A DNA stretch of 64,000 nucleotides from Syntrophaceae bacterium UBA2251 (GTDB taxonomy: Bacteria; Desulfobacterota; Syntrophia; Syntrophales; UBA2251): the NCBI GenBank assembly GCA_002347815.1, contig DDXV01000065.1, positions 55,805 to 119,804 on the forward strand. The letters are read 5' to 3'. A model generated the notes under the pieces. That model was not told the origin of the DNA and made no database searches. It saw only the letters and a list, made by a program, of their open reading frames with translations. Positions 54,108 to 61,219 of this stretch are shown piece after piece. Each line of letters opens with the position of its first letter. Position 1 is the first letter of the stretch. A program made the translations under genes and the position numbers.

Positions 54108-55394
54108 TCAGGGAACAAGTACTGCGCGCGCGCCGACAAGCCAAACGTTGTGGGATGGGGCGGTATTGATGAGGAGCGCCCCGGGGCAAAGCGCCCCGTA
54201 ACTACAAGCACCACCGCGAAGAGCGATTCGCTCAGAAGTAAGGTCAAACCAGAACCCCTGGCCGTCAAAGCCTCCGGTACCCGCAGTGACCGTGCTGGCA
54301 GGAATCCCGTGCATCTTTAGTGCGGCTTCCGCACGGTAGGACGCAACCGATTGCCCGGTTGTGCATCCGGTGACGGACAAACCCGTATTGATAAAGCTGG
54401 CGTGACTATAGCCATCACTTGGCGCACTGAACGGGTTGACGAGCTTGCCTGCCGTGTAGATCGCCCCAGCATTGAGACGAAGGCCATCCGTGAACTCCCA
54501 TCGGTTCCCACAGAAATCGCTGATCGGGATCTCCCAATACTTGCCGCCTCCTCCGGTAATGGATGCCCCGTTTGCGGCCTGAGTGAGATCTATAATCCCA
54601 ATGTCATTGGCATTGAGATGCCACTGAGGAATCTTGTTGGTCGCGCTGTACCCGTAGGTGTTACCCCGAAGCAGCCAGCGGTTGATTCGGGTCCAGATCC
54701 AAAGATCGAACCAGTGAGCGTCGGTCATCAGGCCGCCTTTACCGGCCCAGCCGGTTCCCGCCGGGGCACCGGCGAAACCGCCGTAATTAAACCTGGCCTT
54801 CAGGTAGGTCCTAAAATGCTCGATGGTCTGACTCACCATCGGCACGACACCCGGCTGGGAGACATAGGCTTTCCGGTTCAGGTCGGTCCCGTTGCAGGCA
54901 GATCCGAGCGCGGACGAGGTCGCCGTGGGCGAGGAGCAGAGGTACATGTCGACCCAATAGCCGCCCATCCCGTTTTGTTCGAGGACCGAGCTATGGGCCC
55001 AGTGCGTCGGGGTCGTCCCCGTGGCGCAGAAGTACGTCCCGGCAACGTTTTGCGGCGCACCTACATTCGTAAAATCGTCATCGCTGACATAGGTGGTGAT
55101 CCGGTACCATTTCCCGACGACCAGCGTGCCGCTCGTCAACCTGGTCGAATAACCGATCACTTCGTAGTCGGTATTCTCCACCCACCCGCCCTGAATATCA
55201 TCGGGATGGAAGAAATCGCCGACCGTCCCCGAAGGCGTCGCCACCGCCGCATTGGCTGTCAGCGCCCGGCAGGCCCGGAAAGGAGGAATCCACTTCATCA
55301 CGCTCTCGTTCCCGTCGACGTCCACATAGGCGTCCAGCCGGGTGTCAAACTGCATTGCTTTTTCTAAAATCCATAAACTTGTCCGTTTTCCCAT
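54108..55394 (-). CDS. DGR target: C-type-lectin-like tail receptor-binding protein
   Basis: A 428-residue phage protein whose C-terminus is diversified. Residues 70-125 contain a tail/collar-type motif (KWYRITTYVSDDDFTNVG, VAGTYFCATGTTPTHW). The C-terminal 200 residues resemble the C-type-lectin fold of DGR targets (GNRWEFTDGLRL, ALRGG, GARAVLVP). The VR starts at A391; the variable residues are A396, S398, Y399, L408, T411, H415, V417, L419, V420, and each corresponds to an N or I codon in the TR. AAGGAGG precedes ATG 55394. Probable role: binding host surface receptors. Confidence 0.92.
   Translation of the reverse strand: MGKRTSLWILEKAMQFDTRLDAYVDVDGNESVMKWIPPFRACRALTANAAVATPSGTVGDFFHPDDIQGGWVENTDYEVIGYSTRLTSGTLVVGKWYRITTYVSDDDFTNVGAPQNVAGTYFCATGTTPTHWAHSSVLEQNGMGGYWVDMYLCSSPTATSSALGSACNGTDLNRKAYVSQPGVVPMVSQTIEHFRTYLKARFNYGGFAGAPAGTGWAGKGGLMTDAHWFDLWIWTRINRWLLRGNTYGYSATNKIPQWHLNANDIGIIDLTQAANGASITGGGGKYWEIPISDFCGNRWEFTDGLRLNAGAIYTAGKLVNPFSAPSDGYSHASFINTGLSVTGCTTGQSVASYRAEAALKMHGIPASTVTAGTGGFDGQGFWFDLTSERIALRGGACSYGALCPGALLINTAPSHNVWLVGARAVLVP
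54122..54224 (-). repeat. DGR variable repeat (VR), 103 bp
   Basis: Last 34 codons or so of the target gene, ending just before its stop (54110-54108). Aligns without gaps to the TR (52561-52663). Of 14 differences, 13 fall on TR adenines and one is a silent G-to-A (CCG to CCA, proline). The start GCTCTTCGC and the GC-rich end are identical in both copies. Nine codons carry changed amino acids. Confidence 0.95.
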
Positions 55395-55404
55395 ATCGTC
55401 CTCC

Positions 55405-55953
55405 TTATGCCGGATTTTCGAACACTTGAATGGTTACGCCGTCGAGATCGAGCGAATCCATCACCGATACCATGTGCGGCTCCTCGGAGATCTCCTTCAG
55501 CTCGACGGGATATTCCTCCCCGGCCTGCGGGCGTCGTTCGCCGAGCCAGCGCACTCCGGTAGCCTCAGCCTGCCACTCGATACCTCTGCGAAGGTTCTGC
55601 CAGTAATGGCCGACAGCGGAGATCTCGCGCCCGTCGATGCCAGGCACGGCGTCAAAGTCGGTCTCTCCCCGTAAGATTGTCGCCGATTCCGTTTTTTCTA
55701 CCTGGATGATCCCCTGCTGCACCTGGCGACTTTGAGGCGCAGGAAGGGTCATTTCCGCCAGTTGCCAGTACATGTCCTCCTTCGGGTTGATCCGGATCCG
55801 CAGACTCCCGTCGAGATAGACTCTTACCGTCTGCCCCTGGTAGGGCGTCAAATCGGCCTCCTGGGCCGCGACGTTGCCCACGGCGCACTCAAAGGCAGCC
55901 AGGGCAAATGTCGCTCCCTGCACGCTGATTTTATCGTTATTTCCGATGATCAT
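55405..55953 (-). CDS. Phage tail-associated protein, unknown
   Basis: 182 residues, no recognised domain. The N-terminus (VQGATFALAAFECAVGNVAA) is hydrophobic but not clearly a signal; the remainder is beta-rich with charged loops (VRVYLDGSLRIRINPKEDMYW, cited in part). It lies 10 bases upstream of the DGR target on the same strand, so it may encode a fibre or baseplate part that carries the variable protein. Confidence 0.6.
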   Translation of the reverse strand: MIIGNNDKISVQGATFALAAFECAVGNVAAQEADLTPYQGQTVRVYLDGSLRIRINPKEDMYWQLAEMTLPAPQSRQVQQGIIQVEKTESATILRGETDFDAVPGIDGREISAVGHYWQNLRRGIEWQAEATGVRWLGERRPQAGEEYPVELKEISEEPHMVSVMDSLDLDGVTIQVFENPA

Positions 55954-55963
55954 ATGCCCCTCC

Positions 55964-56698
55964 TTATGCTACATTTGATAATTCAATATCCGCCGTGAAA
56001 CCGCCATGCCCGGAATTATAGATCACCACCGTGTTGGCAGCTTTCACGTAGGAGATGTCTCCGATCCGTCCCAGACCTCCTGTGCCTGTCGGAAGGGTCT
56101 TCACGAGGTAGCTGGTATCGCCCTTACCGTGCGTGACGGTCAACCCGTCCTGCCCGGCCAGCGTCACGGAACCGGAGAAAAACACGTTACCGTTCGATCC
56201 GGCGACTGCCGTCGGCCATGAATCCCTGGATACGCCACCCAACGTGAGGTTCTTGAAGTATCCATTCAGCCAGCGAAAGACGGCAGATCCGATGTTTTTT
56301 GTATCGGTCACAGACGGCAACATGTGACTGAGCGACACCATTTTATGTTCCAGTCCGGACGAGCTGACCGCTTTCTCATGGTCTGTGCCAGTGTCAATGT
56401 CGACGTTGGAGGCGATCTCCATGATGCCCGCCTTCGTTTCGCTTGCCGCCGCTATGTCCGCCTCCTGCTCGATCCAGACGCCGGCTGGGGCGTAGTCGTC
56501 TGGGCGCACCTTATAGGGGTGGGCCGCTACGTCCTCGGCGTCGGTTGCGGCGGAGAAGTACTTGAAATAGAGCATTTTGTTGCCTGAAATGGCTACGATG
56601 GCACGGTCGCCATCAGCTAGGACCAGACGGGAATAGGAATCCAGGGCGCGCGTGGCGCCGCCTGTCAGGGCCGTGCAGTTATAGGTCGTAATAGGCAT
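55964..56698 (-). CDS. Putative phage tail fibre protein
   Basis: 244 residues. Beta-rich, glycine-rich, with fibre-like features (ETKAGIMEIASNVDIDTGTDHEKAV, cited in part; repeated T/V/G stretches). The segment ASETKAGIMEIAS followed by DTGTDHEKAVSS resembles the triple-helix-like region of many phage tail fibre proteins. I set the start at 56698 (MPITTYNCTALTGG) because GAGGAGGTG lies just upstream. No catalytic site is recognised. Confidence 0.6.
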   Translation of the reverse strand: MPITTYNCTALTGGATRALDSYSRLVLADGDRAIVAISGNKMLYFKYFSAATDAEDVAAHPYKVRPDDYAPAGVWIEQEADIAAASETKAGIMEIASNVDIDTGTDHEKAVSSSGLEHKMVSLSHMLPSVTDTKNIGSAVFRWLNGYFKNLTLGGVSRDSWPTAVAGSNGNVFFSGSVTLAGQDGLTVTHGKGDTSYLVKTLPTGTGGLGRIGDISYVKAANTVVIYNSGHGGFTADIELSNVA

Positions 56699-56714
56699 TT
56701 TTAACACCTCCTCA

Positions 56715-57146
56715 TCATGAATAACCCCATACATCGATGGGCGGCTCCATCGCATCGCCCCACACGTCGGTGTCGCCGAAGACGTCCTCGATGGCCGCCA
56801 GCCGCACCGATCGGAGGTTGATGTATGTCTCCCAGTACGCCAGCTCTACCAGCTCGATCTTGGGGATATCGACATACATGGCCAGATACCACACCCCCGT
56901 CCAGGGATGACGCCAGCAGAATGTCTCCGCGACATCTGCCTCGTCGATATGTGCATCGAGCAGGGCCTTGTCGTAGCCAGACAACTTCTGATAGGCGAGG
57001 CCAAAGATCTTGCGCGCCAACGTGTATCGCTTCCGACCGTGGACGTAGCCGTAATCCATCTTGGTCGCCAGGCCGACCTTTTCGCGTTGCTCCGGCAGCG
57101 GATATCCGGGAAGCGTTGTCAGGTTCGGAAAGTTCGATGCACTCAT
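56715..57146 (-). CDS. Phage tail-associated protein, unknown
   Basis: 143 residues, no domain I can name. Rich in aromatic and acidic residues (KRYTLARKIFGLAYQKLSGYD, VWYLAMYVDIPKIELVELAY; both cited in part). It is separated by 16 bases from the fibre-like gene and its start overlaps the tail-tip gene stop by 4 bases (57143-57146), so it belongs to the same operon. It may be a tail-tip or fibre-chaperone component, but this is inferred from position. Confidence 0.5.
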   Translation of the reverse strand: MSASNFPNLTTLPGYPLPEQREKVGLATKMDYGYVHGRKRYTLARKIFGLAYQKLSGYDKALLDAHIDEADVAETFCWRHPWTGVWYLAMYVDIPKIELVELAYWETYINLRSVRLAAIEDVFGDTDVWGDAMEPPIDVWGYS

Positions 57147-60100
57147 ATCGGCGTCTCGCCTCCACCGTAATCACTGTGGTAGTAAACCGACTCGTCATAT
57201 TCCAGGGCAGCCAGTTCAAATAACGAATCCACATCCCGGGATATGGACGTCACGCGATATTTCATTCCCGCATCGACCGAGTGGCCAATCACAAATACAT
57301 CCTCGATGCCCTTCCCCGACATGGCTGCCGCCAGGGTAAACGTGTCCGTTTCGACATCCCACGGGCCGGTGATCGACCCGATTTCCAGGCTATCATCGGC
57401 CAACCGCACCCATATCGTGCAATTTCCGCTGTAGGTAGCCGCATCCAGCGTGATCAGCTGATCGAGAACGATGACGGCATCGTCCACCCCTGTTTGATCC
57501 GCGAGACGGCCGCCGTAAGTCAGTTCGTTCCCCTCGTCCTGAGACACGACCACATCTCCCGGCAGACAGGCAATCGCATCGACGTCCGCCCTCCACGATC
57601 GCTGCCGGTTCAGCCGATCGCTGATTTGCATGCGCAGCAGGCCATATCGGCGGGCTTCGTCATCGCTCGTGCAACCCCAAAGAAAGACATTTTCGGTCAC
57701 GGGAACTCGGGTCAGCGAATCGTAGCCCCCAGATTTTATGGGTATCTTGTCCTTGCGGTAGTCATGGGCGGCATTGTTATATTCGATGTAGTAGATATCC
57801 GGACGGTTCGCTCGCGGGAGAAACTCGGTCGTCGCAGAATCCTCGACGATGTTTGCCGCGCCGAATACCTGGACAGGGGTGGACACCGGCGCTTCGATGG
57901 CCACCCTGATCGTCTGGCCCGCCTGCACGATCCGCGCTCGCCCATGCTGACACACTTTATTGAGCGCCGACGCCAGCAACATTTGCGAATCCAGGATTCC
58001 GTTTAACGTGATCCGCGTCGCACCATCCACCGTTCCGGCGCACCAATCCGCCCAGGCGCGCCATGACGCATAATCGATGCGCGAGGGCGCGATATGGTAG
58101 CCATAGCGTTCGTGGGTCAGCATGTCGTAGGCCGCCCAGGCGGGGTTTGATGAGGCGATCGACATACTTCCCGCGTCCACAAACGCGCCCTCGGAAATCG
58201 CCCCCCTGACACTGATTGTCCCGCGATCCCATATGGAGGACACGGTTGGAGGTTCGTTGTTTAGCCGCTCCGAACCATCGATGATCAGTCCCAGCAGGGC
58301 GATATGTGGGTGCGCGAGCGCCTCGTCCAAAACCTCATCCAGGCCGGTCCAGTATAGGTCCGACATCTTGAGCGTGGACGTCTCTTCGGCGCTGATCCTG
58401 GCCAGGCGGACCTCGTATCGCCCGCGCGCCAGGCCGGTAATCGAATATTGCCGCCTGACAGGCTCCCGCTGATGAGCAGTCACCGTATAGTCAGCCAGGT
58501 GCGTCCAGGCACCACCGCCGACTGCGCGATAATAGATCCCGAACTCGCATGAATGATCGATGAGTTCAGACCCGCTCGTGACTTCATACAGCCCCCTGGG
58601 GAACTCGATCATGACCGCGATCTCGTCGCAGTCACCCCGGGTCGCTACCACAAAATCGTAATCGTCGTTGTAGGCTTCCGTCGGAGGGGTAAAATCGAGC
58701 GGATAATAAATACCGCCCCTCTCTACGCCCGGTTTATGCAGATAATAGTTCTGGATAATGCGTGTCGCGTCGATGTTGCCCTTGCATGGCCGCCACCCGG
58801 TATCGACATATGCATGCCCCAGCCGCAAATACTGGCCGCTCGCGACGGCGGGAAGGGCCGCGTCCGTGACTTTGTAACCCGCCTGCTTGCCATCCACCCA
58901 GATGCCCCAGTAATTGCCCCAGCGGTTGATTTCGATGTGATGGAATTCGTCATCGAAGAAATCGATGCCGTATGTGGCCATGAGCGGATTGGTATTGAAT
59001 GCCCACGATCCGAGCACGTTGAAAGCAATTATATCGTTGTCTTTGTCATAGAAGAGGCACCATCCTGCCGTGGTGCTGCAATACGACAGCAAGCCGTAAT
59101 ATCTCGTCCCCGCCACCAGTGACGGCAGCCACTGTATGGCGGCCCCGAAATCCCTAGAATACATGTCAAAATCGCTGGAGGCCAGATATAGCTGCGCGCT
59201 GGCCGTACCATCGAAGGCGGCCGACCCCGCCCCGAATTTCTTGTTGGTTGTGTCCAGAGTCACCCCGCCGCTATTGATCAGCGTGCGGGCAAACGGCGAC
59301 GCATCCGACACCACGTCGCTATCGAAGTGCACCGACAGCAATGTGCGCGCTTCCACCTTGATCGACAGGTCTCTATATTGGTGGAGTTTTTCAAATCCGG
59401 CGATCACCGTCTGGTCGCCAGTCCCGCCGCGTGTATCGTACTGATAGGCATCGTACGTGACGAGCTTGTCGTCTCCGATATAGATCTCGTCGGCCGATGC
59501 GGGAGGCGTGGCTTCACCCTCGCAAATGGCGATCAGCATATAGAGCGTCTGGTTGTCGGTATTGTTGTTGGTTTCCAGATAATAATTGATGATCTGGCCG
59601 CCACAGCGCATCTTTCCGTACAGGATGGGGATGGCCAGTTCCGGCGACCATGAATTCTTGGGACCGCCCCAGGCATAGGTGGTCGAACCCCCCATCGAGC
59701 CCGATCCAAACGACGAGGTTTCTGATATGGCAGGGAGGGATGCATTGACGTCGAGCGGAGGGAACAGCGAGTTGACGACCATGCTCCCCGCGAGAGAGAC
59801 CGCCGTCCCGGCGGCAGCACCCCATGCGGCAGCCACCCAACCAGCAGCCGCACCTCCGGCGGCCCCGTATGTATAGACAGTGGCAACAACAGCAGCGATG
59901 GTTACGACGATGGAGCCGATGGTTCTTCCGATGTTGCCGCCCCTGATCCGCGGCATGATCATGATATGGTCGCCATCGTTCACCGCCCGGGCCCAGTCGG
60001 GGTTCAGGCGGCCGTTGCAGATCACGATGCATGTCGAGGGGCTCAGATACGGAAATCGCGAACGAATAATCTCCCCGATGCTGGTGCCGGCCGGGAACAG

Positions 60101-60577
60101 CGTAGGGTCTGCAGGCAACTCAATGGGGCTGAAAAACGGGCTTCCCACGCGGCCGCCGCGGTCCGATGACGGGCCAATATAGCGATAGTAGCCCCTGATC
60201 CGCTTGTTCCATGCGGCGGACGACAGGCGGTCTATCGACACGCCCCCGGTCGCTTGACGGGCATGGATAAATCGATCCATGTCGATGACCACGCCCACAT
60301 GCGATACCGATCCCGGAAACGGATAGGCAATGGTGACCAGGGACCCAATCTCGGGGCCGTCGATTTTTTCCCATTCAGCGCTGGCCGCCTCCACGGCAGC
60401 CTCGATGTCTTTTGGATCGTGCCCGCTGCAGAGCAGGTTGTAATCCGGCAAATCGATACCGAACCGGCGCATGACCTCGATCACCAGACCATAACAGTCA
60501 TACGACGCGGGCCCCCGGCCGTTTTCCTGGAAGGGCTTGCCTATCAAGTCGCCGAATGAGATCTTGTCACGGTGCAT
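57143..60577 (-). CDS. Giant tail-tip protein: NlpC/P60 peptidase plus I- and J-like tail domains
   Basis: 1144 residues. Residues 1-135 are an NlpC/P60-type cysteine peptidase (C28 in SYDCYGLVIE, H93 in VSHVGVVID, H105 in FIHARQ), as in lambda gpK. Residues 150-215 are a ubiquitin-like/I-like piece (TCIVICNGRLNPDWARAVND, cited in part). Residues 225-265 are an Ala/Gly hydrophobic stretch. About 440-620 resembles a LamG/concanavalin-like binding domain, and the rest a J-like host-specificity module. The start at 60577 has GGAGAG upstream and overlaps the L-like gene stop. A K-I-J fusion is unusual. Confidence 0.8.
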   Translation of the reverse strand: MHRDKISFGDLIGKPFQENGRGPASYDCYGLVIEVMRRFGIDLPDYNLLCSGHDPKDIEAAVEAASAEWEKIDGPEIGSLVTIAYPFPGSVSHVGVVIDMDRFIHARQATGGVSIDRLSSAAWNKRIRGYYRYIGPSSDRGGRVGSPFFSPIELPADPTLFPAGTSIGEIIRSRFPYLSPSTCIVICNGRLNPDWARAVNDGDHIMIMPRIRGGNIGRTIGSIVVTIAAVVATVYTYGAAGGAAAGWVAAAWGAAAGTAVSLAGSMVVNSLFPPLDVNASLPAISETSSFGSGSMGGSTTYAWGGPKNSWSPELAIPILYGKMRCGGQIINYYLETNNNTDNQTLYMLIAICEGEATPPASADEIYIGDDKLVTYDAYQYDTRGGTGDQTVIAGFEKLHQYRDLSIKVEARTLLSVHFDSDVVSDASPFARTLINSGGVTLDTTNKKFGAGSAAFDGTASAQLYLASSDFDMYSRDFGAAIQWLPSLVAGTRYYGLLSYCSTTAGWCLFYDKDNDIIAFNVLGSWAFNTNPLMATYGIDFFDDEFHHIEINRWGNYWGIWVDGKQAGYKVTDAALPAVASGQYLRLGHAYVDTGWRPCKGNIDATRIIQNYYLHKPGVERGGIYYPLDFTPPTEAYNDDYDFVVATRGDCDEIAVMIEFPRGLYEVTSGSELIDHSCEFGIYYRAVGGGAWTHLADYTVTAHQREPVRRQYSITGLARGRYEVRLARISAEETSTLKMSDLYWTGLDEVLDEALAHPHIALLGLIIDGSERLNNEPPTVSSIWDRGTISVRGAISEGAFVDAGSMSIASSNPAWAAYDMLTHERYGYHIAPSRIDYASWRAWADWCAGTVDGATRITLNGILDSQMLLASALNKVCQHGRARIVQAGQTIRVAIEAPVSTPVQVFGAANIVEDSATTEFLPRANRPDIYYIEYNNAAHDYRKDKIPIKSGGYDSLTRVPVTENVFLWGCTSDDEARRYGLLRMQISDRLNRQRSWRADVDAIACLPGDVVVSQDEGNELTYGGRLADQTGVDDAVIVLDQLITLDAATYSGNCTIWVRLADDSLEIGSITGPWDVETDTFTLAAAMSGKGIEDVFVIGHSVDAGMKYRVTSISRDVDSLFELAALEYDESVYYHSDYGGGETPI

Positions 60578-61217
60578 CTGCCACACTCTCCGCTGTTCCG
60601 TATTCGTCGAAGCCCACCCCCGGAATGGCCGGGAAACCCCCGAAACGCGCAATGTTCGACCCGCCGCTCATGGCAGCGCAGGCCAGCATGGTTTTATTGC
60701 ACGTTGCGGTCGCCCCGCTGTAACCGCATTCGTCGGACTTGAAATTCCAGCGGCAATTCTGCCGCGTGTAGGTGTAGCGCGGGCAACGTTGGGACCAGAA
60801 GTTTTCGGGCTGTAATTCGATGGATACCCATTCCGGTGAGCACGAGACGCTGCCCACGGAGAATGTCTCTTCTATGACCGCGCCCTCATCCAATTCCTCG
60901 GAATAGACCACCCGCAATATGACAGAGGCCTCCCCCATGCCATCCAGGGCCTCTATCTGCCGTTGCACGGCCCTCATGACATTGCTCACGCGGATGGCGA
61001 CCGACTGGATAGATCCGTCTCCGGACTGCTTTGCATCGTCAACGTCGAAGGGAAATGCCGTATAGGTCTGCCCGCCCCAGGTAATATCCTCCGTGTTGCG
61101 CACCAGATACAGCACGGTGGACTCGTCGAGCACGATATCCAGCAACACCAGCCACGCACCGTCGTCGGACAGGCGATTCTTGGCGAGAGCGATTGCTGCT
61201 GCCAGCGTCAATGGCAT
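60567..61217 (-). CDS. Phage minor tail protein L-like
   Basis: 216 residues. The C-terminal part carries a cysteine pattern (RCPRYTYTRQNCRWNFKSDE, then CGYSG, CNKT) and the FGGFPAIPG tail typical of lambda gpL-like proteins, which bind an iron-sulfur cluster at the tail tip. The N-terminus begins MPLTLAAAIALAKNRLSDDG with a start at 61217. It precedes the K-I-J fusion, matching the lambda L-K-I-J order. It overlaps that gene by 11 bases. Confidence 0.8.
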   Translation of the reverse strand: MPLTLAAAIALAKNRLSDDGAWLVLLDIVLDESTVLYLVRNTEDITWGGQTYTAFPFDVDDAKQSGDGSIQSVAIRVSNVMRAVQRQIEALDGMGEASVILRVVYSEELDEGAVIEETFSVGSVSCSPEWVSIELQPENFWSQRCPRYTYTRQNCRWNFKSDECGYSGATATCNKTMLACAAMSGGSNIARFGGFPAIPGVGFDEYGTAESVADAP

Positions 61218-61219
61218 GA

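Larger units (their letters stand above)
51347..55394 (-). mobile_element. Diversity-generating retroelement (DGR) cassette
   Basis: Order in the direction of transcription: target gene with the variable repeat, hairpin, Dam methylase, Avd, template repeat, RT. This is the BPP-1-like order (target-avd-TR-RT) with an extra methyltransferase and a 250-base hairpin-bearing gap between target and Avd. All parts required for mutagenic retrohoming are present: a DGR-class RT, Avd, equal-length TR and VR, and adenine-specific differences. Since TR and VR differ, it has been active in the past. It sits in the tail region of a prophage. Confidence 0.95.

Noticed and set aside
54878..55060. Small minus-strand frame inside the DGR target
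   Set aside because: Out of frame with the 428-residue target, which has the ribosome-binding site and the VR.
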